Source: CBDFKS01 sp965248905 (GTDB lineage: Bacteria > Chloroflexota > Dehalococcoidia > Lucifugimonadales > JAGWBF01). Taken from it: a stretch of DNA of 64,000 nucleotides. The position numbers were made by a program, and so were the translations under genes. The stretch lies in assembly GCA_965248905.1 (NCBI GenBank), contig CBDFKS010000006.1, forward strand, positions 434,001 to 498,000. Reading direction: 5' to 3'. The notes beneath the pieces are model-generated. The model did no database searches, was not told where the DNA came from, and saw nothing but the letters and a program-made list of their open reading frames with translations. Shown here in pieces: positions 17,171 through 26,021 of the stretch (positions within the stretch are counted from its first letter, which is position 1; each line of letters opens with the position of its first letter).

Positions 17171-17467
17171 ATGACCAAGGTCACCGTAGAGATAAACACC
17201 GACAGCGACTTCAGAGCCACCGAGATTGTGGCTGACCTTCGCAATATGGCCGAGATCCTGTTTTATCCCATGCGTTGCGTTGGATTCTGGGACGAACCGA
17301 CGGGTGGCCACATCTGTCCTCAGCTTCAGCTTGGCAAGGACTGCCCACACCGTGCTGACGGAGTAGCTCCCTCCCAGGAAGAATACCAACGGACTGTAGA
17401 GGACCAGCTGCGGGGAGTCTTGGAAGTGGATTTCCCTCACGCAGGGGTCCATATATATCTTGGCTAA
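17171..17467 (+). CDS. Hypothetical protein (98 residues)
   Basis: The encoded protein starts MTKVTVEINTDSDFRATEIV and has three cysteines, two of them in HICPQLQLGKDCPH. I do not recognise a family. A comparable open frame exists on the opposite strand (17138-17452), but the plus-strand translation has a more ordinary composition. No clear ribosome-binding site is visible. Treat as tentative. Confidence 0.45.
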   Translation: MTKVTVEINTDSDFRATEIVADLRNMAEILFYPMRCVGFWDEPTGGHICPQLQLGKDCPHRADGVAPSQEEYQRTVEDQLRGVLEVDFPHAGVHIYLG

Positions 17468-17590
17468 CGTTCAGAGGCTCCGACCATTCGCCGAACCGTC
17501 CTGAAAGAACTGCTGTCGAACCTCATTGTAGTGGGGACTGATCTCGTCCTGTTGGCCTTTCTGGTCGGGTATTTCCACAAAGCCCAGCTC

Positions 17591-18262
17591 TTAGCTCACA
17601 CGCGATGGCTGTCGCAGCCCTGCTATCACTTCCGAGGTGGATACAGATGCGCCCAGGATGAGGTCCACCAACCGTTGGATCGGCTGCTGCAACTCTGGGG
17701 CCCAGGACGCCGTACCATCGGAGACAAACGCAACGTCGAAGTCCCGCACGTGGGCATCGAACGCTGTGTGCAGGCAGCAGACATAGGTCACTGTTCCAGC
17801 GATGACCACCGTGCGAATTCCCTTCCGTCTGAGAATCATTTCTAGGTCAGTTTGGTAGAACGAGGAGAAAGCCCGCTTGATTAGCACGTATTCGCTGGGC
17901 AGTGGCTTAAGCTCTTCGTGGGTATCCGATCCCCATGTTCCGGGAGCCAGTCCCGCATCTTCGAATGATTCCGGGAATATCGCATAGGTCTGGGGTACGA
18001 TGTCGTGGAGCTTGCGCACGCCGGAATGGGTGGGGTCCCTGACTATGCAGGTGTGGACAACGAACACCCCCGCTGATCTGGCCGCCTCAAGTAGCTCCTT
18101 CATCTTGGGGATACTACCTTGGACGAGGTGGGGCTCTAGGCCGATTGTCTGCAATTTGTCACTATTGCGCCCGAAGAATCCTTCAGGGTGGCAGAAGTCA
18201 TTCTGCATGTCTACCATGATCAAGGCTGTCTTTTGAGGATCTAGTTTGATTTGTTCAGCCAT
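17591..18262 (-). CDS. Isochorismatase-family cysteine hydrolase
   Basis: A 223-residue isochorismatase-like hydrolase. The catalytic triad is visible: Asp in ALIMVDMQNDFCHPEGF, Lys in VLIKRAFSSFY and the nucleophilic Cys in VTYVCCLHTAFDA. Members hydrolyse nicotinamide, carbamoyl-sarcosine, ureidoacrylate or isochorismate; the substrate here is undetermined. The ATG at 18262 follows an AAGGGGG ribosome-binding site. The same frame stays open for 39 more codons past the TAA at 17591. It is divergent from the MmgE/PrpD gene. Confidence 0.88.
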   Translation of the reverse strand: MAEQIKLDPQKTALIMVDMQNDFCHPEGFFGRNSDKLQTIGLEPHLVQGSIPKMKELLEAARSAGVFVVHTCIVRDPTHSGVRKLHDIVPQTYAIFPESFEDAGLAPGTWGSDTHEELKPLPSEYVLIKRAFSSFYQTDLEMILRRKGIRTVVIAGTVTYVCCLHTAFDAHVRDFDVAFVSDGTASWAPELQQPIQRLVDLILGASVSTSEVIAGLRQPSRVS

Positions 18263-18287
18263 GTATGACCCCCTTAAGTTTTGGCTT

Positions 18288-18317
18288 ATTGTACAGCTTG
18301 CCCCGTTTCCGTGGCAA
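18288..18317 (-). promoter_or_regulatory. Probable promoter of the isochorismatase-type gene
   Basis: Read on the minus strand: TTGCCA (18317-18312), an 18-bp spacer, then TACAAT (18293-18288), giving a start about 20 nt before the gene. Confidence 0.5.
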
Positions 18318-18423
18318 GGGGTTGGCAGATTGTCATGCCGGATAGGTCTGTCTTGACTCGACAGAACCAGCATGCTATAAGACTGGAACGAGCAGAAGAA
18401 GGCATAATAGGGGGGTCAATTCC

Positions 18424-19824
18424 ATGACATCATCAGAGAAGGGCGCAACTCGTGCTTTGGCCGAGTTCGCGGCTGGTCTTAAGTATGAAGACATTCCGAC
18501 CCGGGTCATCGAAAGAGCTAAGATGCACACGTTGAATATTCTGGCCTGCGGGCTGCGCGGCCATACGCTAGAATCTGCCAGCATCGTTAACCGGGTGCAC
18601 AAAGCGATGGGTGGAAATCCGGAAGCGGTGGTCATTGGTGAAGGGACAAAGCTTCCCGCCGCCATCGCGGCTGGCGTCAACGCCCACGCTGCCTATAGCA
18701 CAATGAACGACGACACCTTTTTTGAGGCCGTGATGCATCCAGGGCACACAGCCATCCCCGCCGCCCTTGCTACCGCGGAAAGAGAAGGGGCCAGTGGGAA
18801 GGACTTTCTGACCGCCGTCGTCACAGGGTTAGAGGTGGGGTGCCGTGTGGGGGCTTCGCTGTGTCAGACTCAAGAGTCCAACAAAGCTCGCCTGGGCTGG
18901 CACTGCAATATCGCCGACGCCTTTGTCGGAATCGGCTCTGCAGGAAAGATCCTCGATCTGAATGCCGACCAGTTCACCGCAGGCATTGGCATTGCGGCCA
19001 CCTCCAGCAGTGGACTGGTGGAGACCATGAACCCTCCTCCATCCTACGTCTGGCCATGGGATGGGGGTATGAACACCTACCTGTCTGTACTGGGGGCATA
19101 CCTGGCGAAGGAAGGGATGACGGCCGGAGAGACTGCGCTGGAAGGGCCACAGGGATACATCAACATGTTCACGGCGGGGAAGGCGCCCCCGGAGGCGCAT
19201 ACACGTGCGGTTCGAGAGTTAGGCGAGGAGTGGCATACCATGGATGTTGGGATCAAGACTCGTTGCGCCTCTTTCATGGTGCATGCTGCCATCGAAGCTG
19301 CCCAAAGGTCCGTGTTGAACAACGGTGTGGAGCCTCAGAATATCGATACGATAACCATAAGGTCTCATTACTGGACGGGTCTGCGTCTAATGGGTCAGGA
19401 GATCAAAGACTTCAACGACACAGTGTTCAGCCTTCCCTACGCCATAGGAGTCGCCATTCTCGATGGAGGGATAATGAGCCTGCCGGACCAGCACGTAGCC
19501 CATCTGAAGGACCCAAGAGTATACGAGATTATGGCCAAGATTAGCTCCGAGCTAGACCCGGAGATAGATAAGAGCTTCGGTGCACAGATGAAGGCTGTAG
19601 CGATTCTAAAGACCCTGGATGGGCGGGAGTTTCAGGAGAGGGTGGATACAGCCAAGGGCAAATATCCCGAGAGGCCTTTAACCGATGAGGAGTTCCAGTA
19701 CAAGTTCAGGACTAATGCCGGTCACTCCCTGGACTCCAGGCAGATAGACGTGCTTTCTCAGATGGTGAATGACCTGGAGAGTCTGGACCGAGTATCAGAG
19801 CTGGCGAGGTTGCTACAGGGGTAA
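18424..19824 (+). CDS. MmgE/PrpD family protein
   Basis: A 466-residue member of the MmgE/PrpD family, which includes 2-methylcitrate dehydratase, cis-aconitate decarboxylase and related lyases. Characteristic segments are LNILACGLRGHTLESA near residue 37, AAGVNAHAAYSTMNDDTF, HPGHTAIPAALATAERE, and FTAGIGIAATSSSGL. The neighbourhood lacks methylcitrate synthase or methylisocitrate lyase, so a methylcitrate-cycle role is not supported and the substrate is unknown. The next feature is a convergent tRNA. Confidence 0.88.
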   Translation: MTSSEKGATRALAEFAAGLKYEDIPTRVIERAKMHTLNILACGLRGHTLESASIVNRVHKAMGGNPEAVVIGEGTKLPAAIAAGVNAHAAYSTMNDDTFFEAVMHPGHTAIPAALATAEREGASGKDFLTAVVTGLEVGCRVGASLCQTQESNKARLGWHCNIADAFVGIGSAGKILDLNADQFTAGIGIAATSSSGLVETMNPPPSYVWPWDGGMNTYLSVLGAYLAKEGMTAGETALEGPQGYINMFTAGKAPPEAHTRAVRELGEEWHTMDVGIKTRCASFMVHAAIEAAQRSVLNNGVEPQNIDTITIRSHYWTGLRLMGQEIKDFNDTVFSLPYAIGVAILDGGIMSLPDQHVAHLKDPRVYEIMAKISSELDPEIDKSFGAQMKAVAILKTLDGREFQERVDTAKGKYPERPLTDEEFQYKFRTNAGHSLDSRQIDVLSQMVNDLESLDRVSELARLLQG

Positions 19825-19898
19825 CGGGGTCGCCAACTCAGGCATTGCGCTGGCCTTCCCGTCAATATGCGTACCAGGAGCTGGCTTGGGGAACAGAC

Positions 19899-19973
19899 TG
19901 GAGCGGGTGATCGGGATCGAACCGACGACAGCTAGCTTGGAAGGCTAGCGCTCTACCGCTGAGCTACACCCGC
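19899..19973 (-). tRNA. tRNA-Gly (anticodon TCC)
   Basis: On the minus strand the sequence folds as a cloverleaf: acceptor GCGGGTG/CACCCGC, D-arm GCTC...GAGC, anticodon stem CTAGC/GCTAG with loop CTTCCAA giving TCC, and T-arm with GGTTCGATCC. The 3' CCA is encoded (19899-19901). No variable-arm or stem defects are seen. Confidence 0.95.
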
Positions 19974-20084
19974 TTTTTCGAAAGAAAGTAGAGGAGTCCG
20001 CCAAAGACCGCCGCTTTTGCTGGACGCCTCGGCAGTAGTCTTAGTCTATTTTAGCTCAGATGTTGCGCTGACGCCACTGTCTAT

Positions 20085-22136
20085 CTAGGTTATCAGGGGT
20101 TCGACTTTTAGGAACACGGGGGCGAACACCAGGGCAACTATAGCCATTAGCTTGAGGAGAATGTTTAGAGAGGGCCCCGAAGTATCCTTGAATGGGTCAC
20201 CCACCACATCTCCTTCCACAGCCGCTTTGTGGGCGTCGGAACCTTTCCCGCCGTAGTGTCCGACTTCGATGTACTTCTTGGCGTTGTCCCAGGCTCCACC
20301 CGCGTTGGCCATGGTGATGGCCAATACGAATCCCGCTCCTACCGCACCAATCAGAAGGCCACCCAGGGCCTCCTGTCCCAAAATGAATCCCACGGCCAAG
20401 GGAGCTGTTACGGCCATCACCCCCGGGACAATCATCTCTCTAAGCGCACCCCGAGTGCTCAGATCTACACAAAGAGCGTAGTCAGGCCGGCCCGTCCCTT
20501 CCATGATGCCCGGTATCTCTCTAAACTGTCTCCTTACCTCATTCACTATTGAAAATGCGGCCCTGCCCACGGCCCTCATGGTCATCGCCGAGAATAGGAA
20601 GGGTAGCATTGCCCCTATAAGCAAGGCCACCAAGGTGGTGTGTTGGAGTAGGTCTATGCTGTCTAGATTTGCGGCATGTTTATAGGCAGCAAGCAGCGCG
20701 AGGGCCGTGAGACCGGCGGAGCCTATGGCGAATCCCTTTCCTGTGGCGGCTGTGGTGTTTCCCAATGCGTCCAACGCGTCGGTCCGCTCGCGCACTTCGG
20801 GGGCAAGCTGGGCTTGCTCCGCTATGCCACCGGCGTTGTCTGCCACTGGCCCATAGGCGTCGGTGGCCAAGGTTATGCCCAGTGTGGAGAGCATGCCTAC
20901 TCCAGCCATGGCCACACCGTAAAAGTCAGCCAGCTCGAAAGCCGCCAGGATTGCCCCACCGATGATAAGGACCGGAATTACGGTGCTCTGCATGCCCGTC
21001 GCTATGCCGCTGATCATGGTTGTAGCAGCGCCGGTCTGGGCTGCCTCGGCAACTCGTTGTACTGGGCCATAGTCGTAGGATGTATAGTATTCTGTTACCA
21101 GGCCGATTATAACTCCAGCTCCCAGGCCGGCCGCTATAGCCCAGAAGATATCAAAGTCGCTGATGGTGGGGCCTATAATGCCATCCAGGTCCAGCCAGTA
21201 GACGGCGCCCAGAGCCAGGAGAAGCACGATAATGGACGAGGCGAAGACCCCTCTTCGTAGTGCCCAGAGTAGCTGGCCGAATGTAGCCTGCTCGCCGCTC
21301 CTCACGACGAAAGTGCCCAGTATAGAGGCAATTATTCCTCCTCCGGCGATCACTAACGGGAGAAGGGCTGCGTCGCTTTTCCAGCCTGTAAAGCCCGCGG
21401 CTGCCGCGGCCAAGGCTATGGCGGCTATGATTGAGCCAACGTAGGACTCGAATAGGTCGGCGCCCATACCCGCCACATCACCGACGTTGTCCCCTACGTT
21501 GTCGGCTATTACCGCTGGGTTTCTGGGATCGTCTTCGGGTATTCCTGCCTCTACCTTACCCACGAGGTCAGCGCCTACGTCCGCGGCTTTGGTGAATATA
21601 CCTCCTCCTACTCTGGCGAATAGGGCTATGGAAGAGGCGCCGAATCCGAATCCTATGACGTAGTCTATGTTCTGGAAGATGACATAGAGTACTATCACGC
21701 CCAGAAGGCCTACGCCCACCACCGTGGTACCCATCACTGCTCCGCTGGAGAAGGCTACCCTGAGGGCTGGATTGAGTCCTCTCATGGCGGCGGCAGTGGT
21801 CCTGACGTTAGCCCGTATGGCGATGTGCATCCCAATGAGACCCGCCGTGGCTGAGCAGACGGTTCCCGCCAGATAGGCTAGGGCTGTCCTGGGTACCCAA
21901 GAGTCTCCGACGTACCGGTCGATCAATAGCCAAAGGACGACGGCGACCACAGCTATAAAGGGTACCAAGGTCATGTATTCACGACGAAGGAAGGCCAGGG
22001 CGCCCTCTTTAATGGCGTCCCCGATAGCTATCATCTTCGCATTTCCAGGATCAGCCTTTAACACGCGAACTGACAAGGCGGCCGCAAAGAGCAAGGCGAC
22101 TCCGCCAGCGATGGCGGCGACAACAATGGGCAACAT
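20085..22136 (-). CDS. hppA: Membrane-bound ion-pumping pyrophosphatase
   Basis: Couples hydrolysis of inorganic pyrophosphate to pumping H+ (or Na+) across the membrane. The 683-residue protein is almost entirely membrane helices and shows the family's pyrophosphate-binding segments DVGADLVGKVEAGIPEDDPR and NPAVIADNVGDNVGDVAGMG, and a C-terminal GGAWDNAKKYIE. In GNTTAATGKGFAIGSA the position that is Lys in K+-independent enzymes is Ala, pointing to the K+-dependent branch. Whether it moves protons or sodium cannot be told safely by eye. Pyrophosphate from metK-type reactions would be one substrate source. Confidence 0.96.
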   Translation of the reverse strand: MLPIVVAAIAGGVALLFAAALSVRVLKADPGNAKMIAIGDAIKEGALAFLRREYMTLVPFIAVVAVVLWLLIDRYVGDSWVPRTALAYLAGTVCSATAGLIGMHIAIRANVRTTAAAMRGLNPALRVAFSSGAVMGTTVVGVGLLGVIVLYVIFQNIDYVIGFGFGASSIALFARVGGGIFTKAADVGADLVGKVEAGIPEDDPRNPAVIADNVGDNVGDVAGMGADLFESYVGSIIAAIALAAAAAGFTGWKSDAALLPLVIAGGGIIASILGTFVVRSGEQATFGQLLWALRRGVFASSIIVLLLALGAVYWLDLDGIIGPTISDFDIFWAIAAGLGAGVIIGLVTEYYTSYDYGPVQRVAEAAQTGAATTMISGIATGMQSTVIPVLIIGGAILAAFELADFYGVAMAGVGMLSTLGITLATDAYGPVADNAGGIAEQAQLAPEVRERTDALDALGNTTAATGKGFAIGSAGLTALALLAAYKHAANLDSIDLLQHTTLVALLIGAMLPFLFSAMTMRAVGRAAFSIVNEVRRQFREIPGIMEGTGRPDYALCVDLSTRGALREMIVPGVMAVTAPLAVGFILGQEALGGLLIGAVGAGFVLAITMANAGGAWDNAKKYIEVGHYGGKGSDAHKAAVEGDVVGDPFKDTSGPSLNILLKLMAIVALVFAPVFLKVEPLIT

Positions 22137-22183
22137 ACTCAGGCTCCAAACATAAACTTGATTCTAGAGGATAAGCATTTGAG

Positions 22184-22212
22184 AACCTAACATAGATGCT
22201 TTAGGGTGTCAA
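22184..22212 (-). promoter_or_regulatory. Promoter of hppA
   Basis: On the minus strand TTGACA (22212-22207) is separated by 17 bp from TAGGTT (22189-22184), about 48 nt before the hppA start. Confidence 0.55.
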
Positions 22213-22397
22213 GGTAAGGGAATGCAGCGCACCGGGTCTTTCGATTCTTGGTGTGAGGCAGAATACTAACGCTCATGGTGAGCTACATCTTGAGCACAGC
22301 CGAAGGGTTGTCTAACCATAGAGGTAGTCCTCTGCCCATGAAAGATCATGGAAAGGCCCAATGCGGAAGCGTATGTTCAACGATTTGGCCCCATGCC

Positions 22398-23054
22398 TTA
22401 ATCCTGACCTAGACGGGTGGCGCTTTCCCAGGAGGCGAGCTTTTGCTCTAGCTCTCGCTGTCTCAATGCTACTGTGAGGTCGCCCCGGGTTCGCTCAAGG
22501 ATGCCCCTCATTGCATCCGTGGTATGTCGCAATCCTCCGGTCACGCCTTCGGGAAAGTCCACGGTCACCAAGAGACTATAGATGTCGTCCATGGTATCCA
22601 ATAGCTCTTCACACCGCGCCGTGTCGTTCTTACGGAGGGAGTCCAAGATAAACCTTCTTAGCTCCCCGATAACCTCGGCCATGCCATTGAGATAAGGGGC
22701 CATCTCCACACCTATATCGGCGGGCAGGGGTATCGAAGTGCCTGAGATTAGGGCCAGGGTTACATTGGCCTCGGTGTACTCCTTCCTGGCGTCGGACAGA
22801 AACCCGGCATAATAGATCTCAGGGAAACGCTCTAGAATTCGCGAGGCTTCACCTAGCCTGGTTTCTGCTTGATTCAACAGCTCTTTGGCTTCATCGTACT
22901 GACGTCGGTGGACGGTACGAATTGCGTTGGCTGAAAACCGGATAACCTCCCTGGATATGCGCAGACCGAGCTCCCTGGACTCATGCTTTGCGGTGAATGA
23001 CTCTAGGGCTTGACTTGCGATTTGGCCAAGGCTTCCGTCGTGTCGTGTGGGCAT
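22398..23054 (-). CDS. Translin-family-like protein
   Basis: A 218-residue, all-helical protein. The segment AIRTVHRRQYDEAKELLNQAETRL, the core FLSDARKEYTEANVTLAL, then GELRRFILDSLRKNDTARC, DDIYSLLVTVDFP and a closing GILERTRGDLTVAL follow the pattern of the archaeal/bacterial translin family (COG2178-like, predicted nucleic-acid binding). The conserved acidic pair in ARKEYTEA is present. The ATG overlaps the thiE stop (ATGA), so the two are translationally coupled. A link between a translin-like protein and thiamine synthesis is not established; function unknown. Confidence 0.72.
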   Translation of the reverse strand: MPTRHDGSLGQIASQALESFTAKHESRELGLRISREVIRFSANAIRTVHRRQYDEAKELLNQAETRLGEASRILERFPEIYYAGFLSDARKEYTEANVTLALISGTSIPLPADIGVEMAPYLNGMAEVIGELRRFILDSLRKNDTARCEELLDTMDDIYSLLVTVDFPEGVTGGLRHTTDAMRGILERTRGDLTVALRQRELEQKLASWESATRLGQD

Positions 23055-24031
23055 CAGGCCTTGCCTCCCGAATGAAGAATTTTTTGCACCAGCCGGTGTG
23101 ACGCTTCTTCTGGATCGTCAGCGAGCCCCACAGCGCCGGTGACACATATGGCATCAGCGCCCGCCTGTACCACCGGCTCTATATTGCCCAAGTTTATGCC
23201 TCCTATGGCCACCAGAGGCACCTCAATCGCTTCCTTCGCCAGTCGCACGGCTTCAGGGCCGAGAGTAGCCCTGCTACGGATGCTGGCTTTAGTTGCGGTC
23301 GGGTATATAGCGCCCAGGGCTATATGGTCCGCTCCCTGAGTTTGAGACTCCAAGACCTCCGACAGCAAATGGTTTGACCGCCCAACAATCTGATGGGGCT
23401 TCAGAATACGGCGGGCTTCGGACACCGGAAGGTCTCCCTGTCCTACGTGGAGTCCGTCTGCATCGACAAGGACTGCCAGGTCAGCGTGGTCGTTCATGAT
23501 TAATAGTGCATCGTGCCGGCTGCACAGGTCCCTTAGGGATCGAGCTAGCTGAAGAGTCTGGCCCTTTTCGCGAAGTTTGTCCCTCAGTTGAATCACTCTT
23601 GCACCGCCCTGAAGAGTACCTTTGGCTATCTCCAACGGGTCTCGCCCTCCGGTGACCTCCGGGTCTATGATCACGTAAAGGCCGCAGACTCGCTGGCTGA
23701 TCTGTCGCCGCATCTCCTGACCCAGCTCTCGTTCTACATCGTCCAATCCACGTGCCAACTCTAGGTAAGGGCTATCACTGTGATTATCGCCCAGCTTCTC
23801 GTAGCCGCTGAGCAGGTCTATGCATCCTTTGGCCTCGTGCACCAGATTAAGGGCTACTCTATAGTCCAAATACGACGGTCGCACATCATCCATTGGAGAA
23901 GGCGCCAAGGGGAGGCGATTCAGTAGGTTAGATATGTGTTTGCCGGAGGGAAGGGTCTGGCACAAGCTTGCCAGAGCAGCCAGCGAGGCTCTGAGACGCT
24001 CTGACTGGCTTTCCAAGAGCGCAGAGGTCAT
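23054..24031 (-). CDS. thiE: Thiamine-phosphate synthase with extra N-terminal domain
   Basis: Joins the thiazole and pyrimidine phosphates to thiamine monophosphate. The C-terminal 205 residues are a clear ThiE TIM barrel: GGARVIQLRDK, IMNDHADLAVLVDADGLHVG, VGRSNHLL, ALGAIYPTATK, VPLVAIGGINLGN, and GADAICVTGAVG. Residues 1-115 form a helical extension that ordinary ThiE lacks, and I do not recognise it. At 325 residues the protein is over 100 longer than usual. It overlaps the FmdB gene upstream and the translin-like gene downstream by 4 and 3 bp, forming a tight operon. Confidence 0.9.
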   Translation of the reverse strand: MTSALLESQSERLRASLAALASLCQTLPSGKHISNLLNRLPLAPSPMDDVRPSYLDYRVALNLVHEAKGCIDLLSGYEKLGDNHSDSPYLELARGLDDVERELGQEMRRQISQRVCGLYVIIDPEVTGGRDPLEIAKGTLQGGARVIQLRDKLREKGQTLQLARSLRDLCSRHDALLIMNDHADLAVLVDADGLHVGQGDLPVSEARRILKPHQIVGRSNHLLSEVLESQTQGADHIALGAIYPTATKASIRSRATLGPEAVRLAKEAIEVPLVAIGGINLGNIEPVVQAGADAICVTGAVGLADDPEEASHRLVQKILHSGGKA

Positions 24032-24375
24032 AGGTCCAGACCTTCAGGCAGGCTCCCTTCGCGAGCTGCGTCGATGTTGTCCCTCACGGACTCGGGCATC
24101 TCCATGCCGTACTTCTGGAAGGACTCTTCCACGTGGCGGCCCACGTTACGAGGGTCTTTGTAATAGTCGAGGGAAGATCCTCCAGGTCCGGGCGGAGAGC
24201 CGGACTCCTGGTGGATAGTCTTAAGTGACTTGTGGTAAGCGAAGGAAGACATCGCACGCTTGACATCCCCGCTTTCGCAATGCGCGCAAACCGGCTCTAA
24301 GTGATCATTAATCGATTTCGTGAAAAAAGAGGACATCTTTCCACATGACTGGCAGCGGTACTCGTAGATAGGCAT
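24028..24375 (-). CDS. FmdB-family zinc-ribbon protein 1
   Basis: A 115-residue FmdB/putative regulatory protein. The N-terminus MPIYEYRCQSCGKMSSFF is diagnostic, and the second pair CAHC completes the zinc ribbon at about residue 30; the remainder is charged and Gly/Pro-rich. I start at ATG 24375, where the conserved MPIYEY begins. Its stop overlaps the thiE start. The family is poorly characterised. Confidence 0.88.
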   Translation of the reverse strand: MPIYEYRCQSCGKMSSFFTKSINDHLEPVCAHCESGDVKRAMSSFAYHKSLKTIHQESGSPPGPGGSSLDYYKDPRNVGRHVEESFQKYGMEMPESVRDNIDAAREGSLPEGLDL

Positions 24376-24435
24376 GTTAGTGTGTCCTGATGAGCAGGGA
24401 GCTATCGGAACTACCAAATCTGATTTTGGCAACCA

Positions 24436-24786
24436 TCATAAGTCGTCCAGGTCATCGTCGTGGTATCCAGAGCCCTCGGACTCCATCTCCTCCATCATCT
24501 GTTCGAACTCTGGGGACACTTCTTCACCCATCTCGTGCTGCATTCGGCGCATCCATTGGGCCATCTGTTTGGGGTCTTCCTGGTCCATGTCGTCTGGATA
24601 GCCGGAGTCGGGGGCCCAGTCCAGGCTGCCACCCCAGGAGCGACGGAAGCTAAATTTCGAGATCAGACGGGTGAGGCTGCTGCCGCCGCAATGTTGGCAA
24701 GAGGCCTCAGTTGTGCCGGACATGCTCCGTACCAGCACCGTCGACCTGCGGCGGCAGTCCTTGCAGCGATATTCATAAAGGGGCAT
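24436..24786 (-). CDS. FmdB-family zinc-ribbon protein 2
   Basis: A 116-residue paralogue of the next gene downstream: MPLYEYRCKDC and CQHC make a zinc ribbon, followed by a long acidic tail rich in Asp, Glu and Met (MMEEMESEG near the end). It is 60 bp upstream of the first FmdB gene and probably cotranscribed with it. Tandem FmdB genes suggest duplication. Molecular role unknown. Confidence 0.88.
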   Translation of the reverse strand: MPLYEYRCKDCRRRSTVLVRSMSGTTEASCQHCGGSSLTRLISKFSFRRSWGGSLDWAPDSGYPDDMDQEDPKQMAQWMRRMQHEMGEEVSPEFEQMMEEMESEGSGYHDDDLDDL

Positions 24787-24928
24787 CGTACCAGTCTCGG
24801 TTCAGCTTCGGATCGTTGACTAGATTCTAGCATACGAGACTCCAGCGCGAAATAGTGTGTACATTGGCCACTTCCACTGAAACGATGATGAAGGAGTTCG
24901 ATGGGCACGACGGTTTGAAAACCGCGTA

Positions 24929-25303
24929 TTAGCTTAGCTGGATTGCGTTCTCGATGTGGTCCACCGGCCATATGCTGCCCCTTTTGTCCAGCCTTATGGC
25001 GATAACGTCTATGCGCCAATCCTCGGGAGTAGTGGGAATGGTCTGGAGATAAGTCTCGGCGGTAGCTATTAGCTTCTGGCGCTTGCTCTTGGAGATGGAC
25101 TCCTGTGGCGTGCCATACCAGCCTACGCTGCGGCGCGTGCGTACTTCGACAAACACCAGACATGGTCCATCCTTGGCGATTATGTCCACTTCTCCCTGGG
25201 GACACCGGAAATTGTTGGCGACCAGCTCGTAGCCTTTGGACTTCAGATAGGCTCTCGCTATCCCCTCTCCGCGATCGCCCAGAAGGCTCCTAGCGGTGGG
25301 CAT
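24929..25303 (-). CDS. YraN/UPF0102 family nuclease-like protein
   Basis: A 124-residue member of the YraN family, which has a restriction-endonuclease-like fold. GDRGEGIARAYLKSKGYELV and NFRCPQGEVDIIAKD followed by LVFVEVRTR give the family's conserved E...D...ExK-like arrangement (here EVR). It starts 2 bp after the rnhB stop, and YraN commonly neighbours rnhB in bacteria. Cellular role unclear. Confidence 0.9.
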   Translation of the reverse strand: MPTARSLLGDRGEGIARAYLKSKGYELVANNFRCPQGEVDIIAKDGPCLVFVEVRTRRSVGWYGTPQESISKSKRQKLIATAETYLQTIPTTPEDWRIDVIAIRLDKRGSIWPVDHIENAIQLS

Positions 25304-25305
25304 GG

Positions 25306-25995
25306 TTATCGGATTTCTTCATAGTCGTTCCAAATATTGGGCAGGCTCGCCTGACTGGGGAATGGAGCTTCTTCGGTCCCATCTATCTGCAGGCGGACAG
25401 GGCTAAAGGAGCGACGATGAATTGGGGATGGCCCTTTGAGAGATAACATTTGCAGATGTTGTGAGGTTGCATAGCCTTTGTGCTGAGCAAACCCGTAGCC
25501 TGGATATATGGTGTCTGCCTGTTCCATCAGATCATCCCGGGTTACCTTGGCGACGATGGACGCGGCGGCTATAGAGTAGCTGAGGCTATCACCCCTGATC
25601 ATCGAGTGAAAGGGTATGCCGCATTCAGGCAGCTTGACGAAGTCTATGAGAAGGTAAGAAGGTTTATGGGGAAGGCCCTCGACAGCCCGTCGCATAGCGT
25701 ATCTTGTTGCGACTGCAATGCCAACGGAGTCTATCTCTTCTGGTGATGCCATACCTACTCCAATGCCCGTGGAGTGGTGCTGTATATGAGCAAGAGCACT
25801 GCGTCGTTGGAGGGGAGTTAGCTTTTTGCTGTCATTAACTAGGTCGAGCCATTGGGAGTGGGAGTGCATGCCTGGAAGGATCACCGCTGCCGCCACCACA
25901 GGTCCCGCGAGAGGCCCTCTCCCAGCTTCATCTATGCCGGCAATGGGAGAATACCCTTCACTTTGAAACCTGGCCTCAAGATCGAATGTGGGCAG
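25306..25995 (-). CDS. rnhB: Ribonuclease HII, probable CTG start
   Basis: Cuts RNA embedded in DNA. The essential N-terminal motif IAGIDEAGRGPLAGPVVAAA supplies Asp and Glu; LVNDSKKLTP and LIDFVKLPE supply the other two acidic residues. The first ATG/GTG/TTG in this frame (25899) lies after the DE motif and would remove two catalytic residues, so translation must begin earlier. The best candidate is CTG at 25995, 6 nt after AGGGAGG, giving LPTFDLEARF. A lost ATG or sequencing error is possible. A MITE ends 27 bp upstream. Confidence 0.88.
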   Translation of the reverse strand: MPTFDLEARFQSEGYSPIAGIDEAGRGPLAGPVVAAAVILPGMHSHSQWLDLVNDSKKLTPLQRRSALAHIQHHSTGIGVGMASPEEIDSVGIAVATRYAMRRAVEGLPHKPSYLLIDFVKLPECGIPFHSMIRGDSLSYSIAAASIVAKVTRDDLMEQADTIYPGYGFAQHKGYATSQHLQMLSLKGPSPIHRRSFSPVRLQIDGTEEAPFPSQASLPNIWNDYEEIR

Positions 25996-26021
25996 ATTCA
26001 GCCTCCCTGGATGTAGTGTAC

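Noticed and set aside
17138..17452. 104-codon minus-strand frame
   Set aside because: Competes with the plus-strand 98-codon frame; no ribosome-binding site and less protein-like composition.
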